Shown piece after piece: positions 26,681 to 39,021 of a stretch of 64,000 bases of DNA; position 1 is the first letter of the stretch, and each line of letters opens with the position of its first letter. Both the position numbers and the translations under genes were made by a program. The stretch covers positions 62,001 to 126,000 of the forward strand of contig PPHI01000052.1 of NCBI GenBank assembly GCA_002901265.1, written 5' to 3'. Under the pieces are notes generated by a model that saw nothing but the letters and a program-made list of their open reading frames with translations, made no database searches and had not been told where the DNA came from. The DNA comes from Rhodopirellula baltica. GTDB taxonomy: Bacteria > Planctomycetota > Planctomycetia > Pirellulales > Pirellulaceae.

Positions 26681-27922
26681 ATGTCTAGACGAAACCGCGC
26701 TGGCTTTACCTTGGTCGAACTGCTTGTCGTGATTGCGATCATCGGCATCCTCGTTGGCCTCCTGTTACCGGCCGTTCAAGCGGCACGCGAAGCGGCGCGT
26801 CGGATGAGTTGCAGCAACAACTTCCGCCAGGTCGGGCTTGCCGTCCAAAACTATCACACCTCGTTCAAGCGATTGCCGATGCAAGGCTCCGGAACGGGAG
26901 TGGCATTCGACTCAAGCGACATACGAGAATTCTCGGCAAGGACCAATCAGTCCAGCCTCAGCTTCTTCGTCGGCTTGCTACCGTTCATGGAGCAGCAAGG
27001 CTTGTGGGACCAAATCAGCGCACCGCTGACTGTCAATGGAACGACCTATCCGGCAATGGGGCCGAAACCGCAAGCGGGCTACACCGGATACACGCCCTGG
27101 GAAACTGAGCTGCCGATGCTCCGTTGCCCCAGTGATCCGGGGACCGGCTTGCCCGCAATGGCACGAACGAATTACGCCGCTTGCTTGGGTGACAGTTCAA
27201 TTGGTGCCGAACTCGGTTACTCCGAACCCAACGGACGTACCAACCCAGACACCAATCGTGAACAGCTCGTCAAACGCTATTTGCGCGGCATGTTCGTCCC
27301 TCGCAAAAAGATGGATTTCGCCGAAGTTAAAGACGGTTTGTCGAACACCATCTGCGCCGGCGAAATCATGACAGACCTGTCGACTTTCGATAACCGAACC
27401 CGTGCCGCATTCAATGTCACCGCTGTCGACGGATTTGACGTGTCGCTGACCACCGGTGGCGGCACGATGGCTTGTCGCAATAACGCGAACCTCGTTGACC
27501 CCGCTCGCCCGAACTTTTGGAACTCAACGATCTATCCGGCGCACAATGTTCTGGACCTCGGTGGCAGCCAACTGCCGGCGATCGCAGAAGCCGGCACTCG
27601 TCGCGGCTTCAACTGGGCAAGCTATTCCGCAATCTACACCGGCGTCACGACAAACCGTGCTCCCAACACCGAACTGTGCATCGGCGATGCAAATGAATCC
27701 GGTGTTGGTAACTGGTCGATCAGCAGCTACCACTCCGGTGGCGCGCACATCCTGATGGGCGACGGAGCGATCCAGTTCATCACCAACTCGATCGATTCTG
27801 GCAACACCTCGGCCGGTCAAGCCGACAGTGTGATGAAAGGCGACATCAGCCCCTATGGTGTCATCGGGGCTTTGGGAACGCGTAACAGTCGCGAAGTCAT
27901 CGACCAAGCAATGATCCAGTAA
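26681..27922 (+). CDS. DUF1559 pseudopilin-like protein
   Basis: Second DUF1559 protein in the window (413 residues). The start at 26681 is set by AGGAG ten bases upstream and by the prepilin leader MSRRNRAG followed by [20 protein letters not shown]. The [17 protein letters not shown] block is typical of the family. A C-terminal H-x9-DG type segment reads YHSGGAHILMGDGAIQFI. It is monocistronic, facing a thioesterase gene at an extended inverted repeat. It differs clearly in sequence from the copy at 4.6 kb beyond the N-terminus, so the two are old paralogues. Confidence 0.92.
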   Translation: MSRRNRAGFTLVELLVVIAIIGILVGLLLPAVQAAREAARRMSCSNNFRQVGLAVQNYHTSFKRLPMQGSGTGVAFDSSDIREFSARTNQSSLSFFVGLLPFMEQQGLWDQISAPLTVNGTTYPAMGPKPQAGYTGYTPWETELPMLRCPSDPGTGLPAMARTNYAACLGDSSIGAELGYSEPNGRTNPDTNREQLVKRYLRGMFVPRKKMDFAEVKDGLSNTICAGEIMTDLSTFDNRTRAAFNVTAVDGFDVSLTTGGGTMACRNNANLVDPARPNFWNSTIYPAHNVLDLGGSQLPAIAEAGTRRGFNWASYSAIYTGVTTNRAPNTELCIGDANESGVGNWSISSYHSGGAHILMGDGAIQFITNSIDSGNTSAGQADSVMKGDISPYGVIGALGTRNSREVIDQAMIQ

Positions 27923-27937
27923 TCGCGTTGCGGACCA

Positions 27938-27970
27938 ATCAAGCTTCCCACGGCAACGTGGGAGCTTGAT
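27938..27970. terminator. Long inverted repeat at convergent gene ends, partly coding
   Basis: atcaagcttcccacg (27938-27952) pairs with cgtgggagcttgat (27957-27970) around a gcaa loop, with a single bulged base. It begins 15 bases after the DUF1559 stop codon and includes the last ten codons of the facing thioesterase gene. There is no clear U-tract. It may stop transcription from both sides. Confidence 0.5.
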
Positions 27971-28394
27971 CTAAAACGACCAGCGATTGCTTTGCCTCAT
28001 CGGGAATCGACAAGACCTTGTGACGCGTCAAATCGACGAATACCCAGCGGGTCTCAATCCGGGCGATCACGGCCTGGTCTACAGGTCGAAAGATCACGTA
28101 TTTTCGCCGCGACGCAAACCGCTGCAGGTCGGACACCCAAGTTCGAATCACGATTTCGTCATCCAACAGCGCCGCCACACGGTACTGGATCGAATGTTCT
28201 CGGACCACCCAGCCGACTCCTTCGGACAAGGCTTGCTTAGCGTCCCAGCCGATCGCTGCGGTGTGCTTTCCGGCTGCCCAGAGTGACCACTGCAAATAAC
28301 GCAAGTTATGAACGTGCTGCTGGGAGTCGATTTCGTCCGCCGTGACGCGGTGGTGGAGATCAAAGTACGGGTGGGTAGGAATCGAATCAGTCAC
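27939..28394 (-). CDS. Acyl-CoA thioesterase, 4HBT hotdog family
   Basis: Single hotdog-domain protein of about 151 residues, related to YbgC/4-hydroxybenzoyl-CoA thioesterases that hydrolyse acyl-CoA thioesters. The N-terminal motif FDLHHRVTADEIDSQQHVHN matches the family pattern in which an aspartate or similar residue precedes (Q/G)HVNN. The strand pattern continues with IQYRVAALLDDEIVIRTWV. GTG 28394 gives a family-like start; a TTG at 28448 would add 18 residues. The substrate is unknown. The last codons are part of a hairpin shared with the converging gene. Confidence 0.8.
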   Translation of the reverse strand: MTDSIPTHPYFDLHHRVTADEIDSQQHVHNLRYLQWSLWAAGKHTAAIGWDAKQALSEGVGWVVREHSIQYRVAALLDDEIVIRTWVSDLQRFASRRKYVIFRPVDQAVIARIETRWVFVDLTRHKVLSIPDEAKQSLVVLDQAPTLPWEA

Positions 28395-28601
28395 AAATAG
28401 CGTGGGGGGATGGCTGAGGGACAAATTGAAACGAGCATTTGCGGTCAAACCTTGGCAGATTGACCTTATCAGGCGGAAGATCTGGCCCGATCGACATTCT
28501 ACGATTTCACGATGCCTGTCCCAGGGCGTATACTAGGGGCGTCATAAATCCGCGCGCCGGCCGACCGATTGCAGGGCGGTTTAAACCACCAGAGGATCAC
28601 G

Positions 28602-29318
28602 ATGAAAACGATCGCTAAAGCTGTTGCGATTTCGCCACAAGAACGTCACTTGGAAAAGTGGATCTTGTTCGTCCTCCTCGCAATCGGTGCGATGACCGGG
28701 TGCAAGCTTTCGGCCGAACCGCCTGTCAATGGAGACGCGACGTTGTCCTCTGAAGAGTCCCAATCGTCACCACAAAAAGAAAAAATCGCCACGCTCGCTG
28801 GCGGATGCTTTTGGTGCACCGAAGCCGTTTTCGAACGCATGGAAGGCGTCGGCGATGTGATCAGCGGCTACATTGGCGGTGAAGTCGCCAACCCGACCTA
28901 CGAACAGGTCTGCACTAAGACCACCGGACACGCCGAAGCGATCGAAATCCGCTATGACCCCTCCAAGGTCAAGTTCGAAGAACTGCTCGAGGTGTTCTTC
29001 AAAACGCATGACCCAACGACCTTGAACCAACAGGGCGCCGACAAAGGCCCACAGTACCGTAGCAGTATCTTCTACCACGACGAAGAACAGCGCGAAGCGG
29101 CCGAAAAATACATCAAGAAGCTCGACGACTCCGGCGAATTCGATCGCAAGATCGTCACCACGCTCGAAAAAGCAACGACGTTCTATCCTGCCGAAGATTA
29201 CCACCAAGATTTCTTCCGCAAAAATCCTAACTACGGTTACTGCCAAGCGGTCGTCGTCAATAAAGTTCGCAAGTTCAATCGCAACTTCGGCGACAAGATC
29301 AAAGAAGACCTCAAGTAG
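28602..29318 (+). CDS. msrA: Peptide-methionine (S)-S-oxide reductase MsrA, lipoprotein form
   Basis: Reduces methionine S-sulfoxide in oxidised proteins. ATG 28602 is preferred because AGAGGA lies just upstream and the N-terminus then reads as a lipoprotein signal: hydrophobic ILFVLLAIGAM followed by TGC with the lipidated cysteine at residue 34. The catalytic GCFWC motif is at 68-72, and EVANPTYEQVCTKTTGHAEA and HDPTTLNQQGADKGPQYRS are family signatures. The export signal suggests that it repairs envelope proteins rather than cytosolic ones. A likely terminator follows. Confidence 0.93.
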   Translation: MKTIAKAVAISPQERHLEKWILFVLLAIGAMTGCKLSAEPPVNGDATLSSEESQSSPQKEKIATLAGGCFWCTEAVFERMEGVGDVISGYIGGEVANPTYEQVCTKTTGHAEAIEIRYDPSKVKFEELLEVFFKTHDPTTLNQQGADKGPQYRSSIFYHDEEQREAAEKYIKKLDDSGEFDRKIVTTLEKATTFYPAEDYHQDFFRKNPNYGYCQAVVVNKVRKFNRNFGDKIKEDLK

Positions 29319-29390
29319 GCAATCTCGGCGTTCGACCCGCCGCCCGTGGCGACCTTCACCACGTCACGCGGACAGTCACGTGAGCTCATT

Positions 29391-29422
29391 GACGCCCATT
29401 CGGTCAAAATCCGGTGGGCGTC
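29391..29422 (+). terminator. Likely intrinsic terminator after msrA
   Basis: gacgccca (29391-29398) pairs with tgggcgtc (29415-29422), with additional inner pairing, and is followed by the pyrimidine-rich tcttctt. It lies about 70 bases after the msrA stop codon. Confidence 0.55.
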
Positions 29423-29517
29423 TCTTCTTGCTCGGTTTTGCCAGTTAAAATGTGGCCGAAAAGTTGTGCGTCAGTAGGACACGACTTGATCGAAACCCCA
29501 CAGGCCATTCCGTACTG

Positions 29518-30462
29518 ATGACAAACCGTCGCCAATTTGTTCTGACCGCCGCGGCAACCGCCGCAGCATTAAGCTGTGACCGCCTCGCCGTCGCCCAGGA
29601 TTCGGCTCCCGAACTGCCCGTCCGTTTCTCGCTGAATACCAGCACCATCCGCGGACAAAAGCTGCCCATCGAAGAACAGGTCAAAGTCGCATCGCAGGCT
29701 GGCTATGATGCGATCGAACCTTGGATCAGCGACATCCAAGCGTATGTTGACGGTGGTGGCGACCTCGCCGACCTGAAAAAACAGATCGAAGATTCGGGGC
29801 TTTACGTCGCCAGCGCGATCGGGTTTGCGAACTGGATTTCGGACAATGACGACGAACGTCAACGCGGTTTGGAAACGGCCAAACATGACATGGGCTTGGT
29901 CGCCGCGTTGGGCGGAAAACTGATCGCGGCTCCACCAATCGGCGCACACAGTGGTGACAGCGTCCCTCCGCCGTTGCCGGTGATCGCCGAACGATACCGC
30001 AAGATTTGTGAGCTGGGTCAGGAAACCGGTGTCGCGCCACAATTGGAATTGTGGGGCTTCTCTCCCACCCTCAGCAAACTTGGCGAACTGGCGTACGTGT
30101 CCAGCGAAGCGGCCCACCCAATGGCGTGTGTCCTGCCGGACTTCTATCACATCTACAAAGGCGGCAGCGACTTCGAAGGCTTGTCGATGATCGAAGCGTC
30201 GAAAATGCACTGCTTCCACATCAACGACTACCCTGCGGCCCCGGCTCGCGAATCGATCGCCGACAAACACCGCGTCTTCCCTGGCGACGGGATTTGCCCA
30301 CTGCCAAAGATCATTCGCATGTTGATCGATCACGGGTTCAAAGGAACGTTCTCCTTGGAGCTCTTCAACCAGGATTACTGGAACCGCGACGCCCTGGAAG
30401 TCGCCAAAGAAGGTCTGGAGAAATCTCGCAAAGTTGTCGCCGAAGCGGTCGCCCTGGCTTAA
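29518..30462 (+). CDS. Tat-exported sugar phosphate isomerase/epimerase-like protein
   Basis: Xylose-isomerase-like TIM barrel protein of 314 residues. ATG 29518 gives a twin-arginine signal: NRRQFVLTAAATAAALSC with an A-rich cleavage region ending near AVAQD. The barrel includes VASQAGYDAIEPWI, a metal-binding-type glutamate in QLELWGF, MHCFHINDYP with a histidine, and GTFSLELFNQDYW near the end. Such proteins bind a divalent metal and isomerise sugars or act on related compounds. Export by TatC (encoded at 2-3 kb) suggests periplasmic sugar handling. The substrate is unknown. Confidence 0.85.
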   Translation: MTNRRQFVLTAAATAAALSCDRLAVAQDSAPELPVRFSLNTSTIRGQKLPIEEQVKVASQAGYDAIEPWISDIQAYVDGGGDLADLKKQIEDSGLYVASAIGFANWISDNDDERQRGLETAKHDMGLVAALGGKLIAAPPIGAHSGDSVPPPLPVIAERYRKICELGQETGVAPQLELWGFSPTLSKLGELAYVSSEAAHPMACVLPDFYHIYKGGSDFEGLSMIEASKMHCFHINDYPAAPARESIADKHRVFPGDGICPLPKIIRMLIDHGFKGTFSLELFNQDYWNRDALEVAKEGLEKSRKVVAEAVALA

Positions 30463-30803
30463 CACGCGGCCAAGCGAATCGGCCAGCGTCTGGCCCAATG
30501 GCGCAATCCTAACCAACAACCGGTCAAAACACCCCTGCAAGGTGTTAAAACGGCTGTCTAAGGTCGGTGACTTGGTTGGCGAAATAGCCGTGATCCTGTA
30601 CGGTGATCGGCTAATTCCCTGACGGGCAAAGCTCGAACCCGGGGACCCAACATTAAGGCCGCTTTGCTGTTCCGCTTTACAGCGCCGCTTTGCAAGGCCA
30701 CCAGTTACAGGGCCGGCAGGATCTCGGCGTGGGGCAGTGTCACTCCCCACCGCCCGTGCATCGGACCAGGCCATTCATCAATTCAGGATTCGCTCGCTTC
30801 ACC
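30463..30803. other. Intergenic region
   Basis: Contains a weak hairpin (aacacc-cctgcaa-ggtgtt, near 30531) soon after the isomerase gene, which might end its transcript, and the promoter region of the oxidoreductase gene. The tRNA-like string gctcgaaccc near 30630 does not fold into a T-arm. Nothing else is recognised. Confidence 0.35.
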
Positions 30804-32237
30804 ATGCCGCGTGATCATTTAAAAGGCGTTCAAGACGAATACGATGTCGTCGTCATTGGCTCTGGATTGGCCGGAATGACCAGTGCCAACATCCTTGGAC
30901 GCGCGGGACACCGTGTCTTGCTGTTGGAGCAGCATTACAAACTGGGCGGTTTGGCTACTTGGTTCCTCCGGCCGGGAAGCCACACGTTTGATATCTCGCT
31001 TCACGGTTTCCCGCATGGCATGATTAAATCCTGCCGTCGCTACTGGAACCGTGACATCTCGGACCGCATCGTTCAGCTCAAGAACATTCGCTTCGACAAC
31101 CCACAGTTTTCGCTGACAACGACATTCGACCGCGAAGACTTTTCGCGTCTCTTGGTCGAACGATTCGGGCAGGAACCGGCAACGGTCAAAGAGTTCTTCG
31201 ACACCGCGCGTGGAATGAACTTCTACGACGACCAGAACACCACGACGGGTCAGCTATTCGAGCGGTTCTTCCCAGGACGCAACGACATCGTCCGATTGTT
31301 GATGGAACCGATCACGTATGCCAACGGTTCGACGCTGGAAGACCCCGCGATCACCTACGGTATCGTGTTTAGCAACTTCATGAGCAAAGGTGTCTTTATC
31401 TATGAAGGCGGCACCGACGATCTCGTGAAGCGGATGAAGCAAGAGCTTGAATCCAACAATGTCGACATCCGGATTAACTGCGGCGTCGATAAGATTGACC
31501 TTGCCGGCGGACGCGTCAGTGCCGTCCATGTTGGCGGACGCAAGATCCGTTGTCGTGCGATTGTCAGCAATGCCAACTTAAAGACGACGATCTTGAAAAT
31601 GATCGGCGAAGACAAGCTGGATCGCGATTACGTCGACCAAGCAAACGCCGTGCGTCTGAACAACAGCAGCACGCAGGTCTACATGGCACTGAAGGAAGGT
31701 GAAGAGATCGATGAGTCATCGGGCGACCTGTTCTTCACCAGCACCGCGAAAGACTTCAATACCGCGTCGTTGCTTAGCCGAGACATCACGTCGCGAACGT
31801 TCAGCTTCTATTATCCACGCACCCGTCCGTGGAAAAAGAAAGAACGCTATGCGATCGTCAGCAGCACAAATGCGAACTGGTCAGACTGGAGCGAGCTCGG
31901 CGAAGAAGAGTATCAACAGAGTAAACAAGATTTGGTTGAAACAACCATCGACGCGCTCGAGCGATACATTCCCGGCGTGCGAGACAAGATCGCGCATGCC
32001 GAAGCGGCGACGCCACGCACATTCCATCACTACACCCGGCACGAAATGGGCGCGAGCTTCGGAACGAAATTCGAAGGCCTCCAGGTCAGTCGCGAACTGC
32101 CCAACCAAGTAGGCGGAATGTTCCATGCCGGCAGCGTCGGAATCATCATGAGCGGCTGGCTGGGTGCGATCAACTATGGCGTCATCGTCAGCAACGAAGT
32201 CGACCAGTTGTTGACCAGCGAAGCATCGCCCGTTTGA
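30804..32237 (+). CDS. FAD-dependent phytoene desaturase/carotenoid-isomerase-type oxidoreductase
   Basis: Flavin-dependent oxidoreductase of 477 residues in the CrtI/CrtISO/retinol-saturase superfamily. The start at 30804 lies directly before the dinucleotide-binding fold, which reads [31 protein letters not shown] with GGLATWF following. The C-terminal signature [21 protein letters not shown] is typical of FAD contact regions in this family. Members desaturate, isomerise or saturate polyenes. Planctomycetes are often pigmented, but no other carotenoid gene is adjacent, so the substrate is open. Confidence 0.8.
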   Translation: MPRDHLKGVQDEYDVVVIGSGLAGMTSANILGRAGHRVLLLEQHYKLGGLATWFLRPGSHTFDISLHGFPHGMIKSCRRYWNRDISDRIVQLKNIRFDNPQFSLTTTFDREDFSRLLVERFGQEPATVKEFFDTARGMNFYDDQNTTTGQLFERFFPGRNDIVRLLMEPITYANGSTLEDPAITYGIVFSNFMSKGVFIYEGGTDDLVKRMKQELESNNVDIRINCGVDKIDLAGGRVSAVHVGGRKIRCRAIVSNANLKTTILKMIGEDKLDRDYVDQANAVRLNNSSTQVYMALKEGEEIDESSGDLFFTSTAKDFNTASLLSRDITSRTFSFYYPRTRPWKKKERYAIVSSTNANWSDWSELGEEEYQQSKQDLVETTIDALERYIPGVRDKIAHAEAATPRTFHHYTRHEMGASFGTKFEGLQVSRELPNQVGGMFHAGSVGIIMSGWLGAINYGVIVSNEVDQLLTSEASPV

Positions 32238-32451
32238 TCGGATTCGACGGCGTCACTTGTTTTCGCAGCTCCCGATAGGTTGTGTCAGTCGGTCACAAGA
32301 CCGGCATAAACGCCACTGCGACGCCTTTGTGAGGGCAACAAGTCGCGGGTTCCCATTGTTCCGGTCAACTAACTCGACCTAGGGGGTAACGGCGGCCTAC
32401 ACTGGTCCGACACCTCACCCCCGTTTGCCTCGGCCTAAAGACGTTCTGCTT

Positions 32452-34299
32452 ATGGACTATTTCTTGGTCTATTTGGTCTTCATCCCCATCCTCGCGGTGA
32501 CGGCACAGTGGCTCGCATGGAAGTTAAAGCTCCCAAGCATCTTGCTGTTGCTGCTGTTCGGATTGGCCCTTGGGGGCGTCTTTCGACCGGATACGGTTTT
32601 GGCCGAAGTGACCGGTGGCGATGCTGACACAGCCGGGCCGAACTTACTGTTCCCGCTCGTCTCGCTTGCCGTCGCGATCATCATGTTCGAAGGCGGACTT
32701 TCGCTAAAGTTCACCGAACTAAAAGACTCCGGTGTTCCAGCACTTCGGCTCTGCACCTTCGGCGCGCTGATCACGGTCGTCGGTGCGGCGATCGCGTCGC
32801 ACTACTGCCTCGGATTCCACTGGCGAATGAGCTGCCTCGTTGGCGGAATCTTGATGGTGACCGGCCCCACCGTCATCGGACCTCTGATCAAACAAGTTCG
32901 ACCCACCAACCGTGTCGCCAACACGCTGAAGTGGGAAGGCATCGTGATCGACCCGATTGGCGCTGTCGCGTCGGTGTTGCTCTTTGAAACATTGCTGATC
33001 GACGCCGGGCATGGCACGACACAGGTTGCGTTCATGCTTGGTAAAACCATGATCGTTGGTGTCGTCGCAGGCATCCTCGGTGGCTTCCTTGTCACCGAGT
33101 TGATCCGCAGGTTTCTGTTACCCGACAACTTGCACGGCGTCGGGGCACTCGCTGTCGCATTGCTACTGTTCGGACTTAGCGACTATGTGGCTCACGAGTC
33201 CGGATTGATCACGGTCACGGTGATGGGCGTTTGGATGACCAATCGCCATCCGATGGACATCGAACACATTGTGCAACTTCAAGAGCACTTAGTCACGCTT
33301 TTGATCGGCTGCCTATTCATTGTGCTGGGTTCTCGGATGGAACTCACAGGCATTCTGGACCTGGGCCTTGGCGGTCCGTTGTTCGTGATACTGTTAATCG
33401 CTGTCGTGCGGCCGCTCTCCGTTTTCACGGCACTCGCGGGAAGCAAGCTGAACTGGCGAGAGAAAAGCTTTATTGCCGGTCTTGCACCACGCGGGATTGT
33501 CGCCGCGGCGATCAGCACCGTGTTCGCACTTCAACTGCAACGCCAGGGCTCGACAGAGTTGGCATCCAATGCGGCACAACTTTCCAACGTGATTTTCATG
33601 ACAATCATCGGGACCGTCGCCGTGTACGGATTGGGCGCGACTCCGCTTGCGAATTGGCTTGGACTGGCCGACAAAGATTCCAGCGGAGTCCTGATCGTTG
33701 GTGCCGATCCGTGGGTTCGTGAGTTCGCGCTGGAGCTAAAAAAGGCGAACGTTCCTGTCGTGATTGTCGACACGAACTTTGCCAAGGTCTCGATCGCAAA
33801 GATGGCTGGCCTGAATGCGCACTGCGTGAACATCGCCAATGAGCACGCGCGGGATTCGCTCCCTCTCGGTGGTATCGGCAAGATTTTAGCGATGACGTCC
33901 AACAACGAAGTCAACACGTTCGCCGTACGCGAGTGCCGGAACCTCTTTGGCAGGGCGAACGTCTATCAGTTGACCTTTGATGAAAAGGCAGGACGAACGA
34001 TCGACAAATCACTGACCGGTCGTGACTTGTTCGCCAAAGGCCTGAAATTTCAAGAAATCGAACGACGCTTTAAAAACGGCTGGCAACTCAAGACAACCAA
34101 GTTGAGCGCCGAATTCACTTTCGAAAACTTTGTCGAACAGCGGCAGCAAGTCGAATTGCTCTGCGTCATTGACGAGCAAAAACGGCTCATCGTTGACACC
34201 GTCAGCGAACCGCTGAATCCACATTCGAAACAGACCATCATTGCTTTGGTCGAGAATGCAGATGCCGTAAAAGAAGCGCCGAAAGCCGCTGCGAAATAG
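32452..34299 (+). CDS. CPA1/NhaP-type cation:proton antiporter with TrkA-N domain
   Basis: Membrane antiporter of 615 residues. The start at 32452 begins the first hydrophobic segment. About 12 membrane helices fill residues 1-410, with the exchange core motifs MFEGGLSLKFTEL, MVTGPTVIGPLIKQ and EGIVIDPIGAVASV. The conserved acidic residue of the transport site is the aspartate in VIDPIGA. A cytosolic Rossmann-type TrkA-N/RCK domain follows (SGVLIVGADPWVREFALELK, about 418 onward) and probably gates transport by binding a nucleotide. It exchanges Na+ or K+ for protons and serves pH and salt balance. It precedes the sucrose genes, which may make a compatible solute. Confidence 0.88.
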   Translation: MDYFLVYLVFIPILAVTAQWLAWKLKLPSILLLLLFGLALGGVFRPDTVLAEVTGGDADTAGPNLLFPLVSLAVAIIMFEGGLSLKFTELKDSGVPALRLCTFGALITVVGAAIASHYCLGFHWRMSCLVGGILMVTGPTVIGPLIKQVRPTNRVANTLKWEGIVIDPIGAVASVLLFETLLIDAGHGTTQVAFMLGKTMIVGVVAGILGGFLVTELIRRFLLPDNLHGVGALAVALLLFGLSDYVAHESGLITVTVMGVWMTNRHPMDIEHIVQLQEHLVTLLIGCLFIVLGSRMELTGILDLGLGGPLFVILLIAVVRPLSVFTALAGSKLNWREKSFIAGLAPRGIVAAAISTVFALQLQRQGSTELASNAAQLSNVIFMTIIGTVAVYGLGATPLANWLGLADKDSSGVLIVGADPWVREFALELKKANVPVVIVDTNFAKVSIAKMAGLNAHCVNIANEHARDSLPLGGIGKILAMTSNNEVNTFAVRECRNLFGRANVYQLTFDEKAGRTIDKSLTGRDLFAKGLKFQEIERRFKNGWQLKTTKLSAEFTFENFVEQRQQVELLCVIDEQKRLIVDTVSEPLNPHSKQTIIALVENADAVKEAPKAAAK

Positions 34300-34678
34300 A
34301 TCGGGCAGAGCAAAACCGGAAATCCGTCTGCTCAAAGGACCAGGTAACAAAACCAGACCACCCACCAGGATGGCCGTTAACCACCCACGCTGGTCGATTA
34401 CCGACCAATTGCATTAGATTTGTTAATGCTTGGGTCCGAATACATTCACGAATTGTGTTACGACTGCGATCCATGTGCCAGATTGGGGAGCGCAGCGCTT
34501 GGTGGTTCAATCGCCGCTCTCGGTAGAAGTTGATAAGGGAGCGTTCAGGGGCACTGGAACCCTCACAGAGTGATTGGCATATCGATTGCATCCTGCGTTG
34601 CGATTAATCAAGCGTCGAAAGTTGCGTTGATAGGTGGACTGTCAGCAGCTTTGCACTTCCCAATTAATTCGCATACTC
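34300..34678. other. Intergenic region upstream of the sucrose genes
   Basis: Expected promoter region of the sucrose operon. It includes a perfect 6-bp inverted repeat (tggtcg-attac-cgacca, 34391-34407) and A/T-richer sequence after it. No coding potential is seen. Confidence 0.4.
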
Positions 34679-36890
34679 ATGAGCTTCGTCATCGAGCCTG
34701 AATCACAATCACTAGAGAGTTTGCCGAGCCCTTCCGAATCCCCTGACCACACGGCAGGTCGGGACCAAGAAAACCGAGCCTTGAAGATCTGCCTGATCAG
34801 CTTGCACGGCCTCGTCCGAGGGCACGAGCCGGAGCTGGGACGCGATGCCGACACTGGTGGCCAGATCAAATATGTTGTCGAACTGGCTCGTGAGCTAGCC
34901 CAGCGAAACGACGTCGCGGAAGTCGAAGTGCTGACGCGCCAGATCGTCGATCCAAAAGTCTCGACCGACTACGCCGTACTCGAAGAAGAGCTTTGTGAAG
35001 GGGCGAAAATCGTCCGCATTCCGTTTGGCCCGAAGCGGTACCTACGCAAAGAGTCGCTCTGGCCATTCATCGAAATGTTCATCGATCAGGCCCTGGTCCA
35101 TTTTAAACGGAATGGAATCCCGGATGTGATCCATGGACATTACGCCGATGCCGGACTCGCAGGTGCTCACCTGGCACGCTTGCTTCATGTGCCCTACGTG
35201 TTCACCGGTCACTCGCTTGGCCGTGTCAAACGCGAGCGGATGTCCCACCATAAAACCGCGTCCGATAAGTTGGAGAAACGCTATCGATTCCGACAACGGA
35301 TCGAGGCCGAAGAAACAGCTCTGGAAACGGCTTCCATCGTCGTGACCAGTACCCACCAAGAAGTCGAGCAGCAGTACCAACTGTACGATCATTACGTTCC
35401 CGATCGGATGGAAGTGATCCCGCCCGGCGTTGACCTTTCGTCGTTTACACCGACGCCGCCAAGCGATGACGAGCCACAGATCGCAGCTTCACTCAAAGCG
35501 TTCTTGCGTGAGCCGGAAAAGCCGATGGTGCTTGCGATGGCGCGGCCTGACGAACGCAAGAACCTCGAAATGTTGGTCAAGGTCTACGGCGAAAGTCACT
35601 ACTTGCAAGAAGCAGCCAACTTGGTCCTCGTTCTGGGAACACGTGATGATCTCAGCGAGTTGCCCAAAGCGCAGCAGAACGTCATCACCAATATCTTGCA
35701 CTTGATCGATAAGTACGACTTATATGGCAAAGTTGCTTACCCAAAATCACATCGCCCATCCGACGTCCCGGATCTATACCGTTTGGCAGCCAAGCCGAAG
35801 GGCGTGTTTATCAATCCCGCATTGACCGAGCCGTTCGGGCTAACGCTACTGGAAGCGGGCGCGACAGGTCTTCCGATCGTTGCGACAAATGACGGCGGAC
35901 CGCGTGATATCGTCGCGAACTGCGAAAACGGCTTGCTGATCGATCCGCTCGACAGTGACGACATCGAACGCGCGTTATTGCGAGTATTGACAGAGCCTGA
36001 AGTCTGGGAGCGGTTCTCGCAGCACGGAATTGCTGGCACTCGCAAGCACTATGCGTGGAAGAACCATGCGGCACGTTATGTTCGCGACGTGCGCGAAGTC
36101 GTTGACCGTTCGACATCGAACAAAATGGTCAACCGCCCCGCTCGACGGCTTCCCGAATTTGACCGTTTGATCATCACCGACCTGGACAATACTTTGACGG
36201 GCGATGACGAAGCACTCGGACAATTCATCGATTTTTTGAATGATAACGAACACATCGGTTTTGGCATCGCGACCGGCCGACGGTTGGACAGCGCGCTCGA
36301 AATGATTCAGCAACTCGGTTTGCCAAAACCCGACTTGATGGATACCGATGCGGGGACGCAACTGCACTATGGCGAATCATTGATCGCGGACCGTACATGG
36401 CAAAAATCAATCGGTTTTGCGTGGCAACCCGACGAAATTCGGCGTTGTTTGGAAGGGGTAGACGGATTGACGATGCAAACGGAAGACCGACAATCCGAGT
36501 TCAAAATCAGCTACGACTTTGATCCCCGCAAGGCACCTGTCACGGAACTCAAAAAGCGTCTGCGTGCCGCTGGCTTGCGAGCTAGAGTTGTTCAATCCTT
36601 GGGAATGTTCCTCGATATCATTCCCGTTCGCGGCGGCAGTGGCTTCACGATGCGTCATGTCCTGTGGAAATGGGGATTCTCGCCAAGTAACGTTTTGGTT
36701 GCAGGCGACTCTGGCAATGACGCGGGGATGCTGTTGGGCGGAACGCTTGGCGTTGTCGTCGCGAACCACAGTCGCGAATTGAATCGCTACAAGAATCGGC
36801 CGCGTGTTTACTTTGCCGAGCGTCCGCATGCAGGCGGGATTTTGGAAGGCATCGAGTACTACAACTTCTTTGACAAAATCACCATTCCAA

Positions 36891-36907
<17 letters not shown>
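34679..36907 (+). CDS. Bifunctional sucrose-phosphate synthase/phosphatase
   Basis: Makes sucrose 6-phosphate from UDP-glucose (or ADP-glucose) and fructose 6-phosphate and probably dephosphorylates it to sucrose. The start is ATG 34679. Residues about 35-480 are a GT-B glycosyltransferase of the GT4 SPS type: [32 protein letters not shown], the donor-binding region with [14 protein letters not shown] and [15 protein letters not shown]. Residues about 495-742 are a HAD-IIB sucrose-phosphatase-like domain with the nucleophile motif [11 protein letters not shown] and the final [10 protein letters not shown] motif. At 742 residues it is a full-length fusion. It overlaps the amylosucrase start by 17 bases. 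Confidence 0.92.
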
Positions 36908-38882
<1,975 letters not shown>

Positions 38883-39021
38883 TAGAAAGTCACGTCGATC
38901 TTTGAAACTATCTTCGCGGGTCGCAACGGCCCGCATGCAGGCTGGCCTGAGATTTGCAACTGCGTCATATTAACTGTCACCAGGACGCCGCATACATTTC
39001 CCTTCTTCCTGATAGGCCACA

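Noticed and set aside
30600-30660. tRNA-like string gctcgaacccggggaccc
   Set aside because: It cannot form a T-arm with correct pairing on either strand, and no acceptor or anticodon stem is seen.
29569-30774. Long minus-strand open frame (401 codons)
   Set aside because: It is antisense to the Tat-exported isomerase gene, which has clear family motifs; the reverse frame shows no domain.
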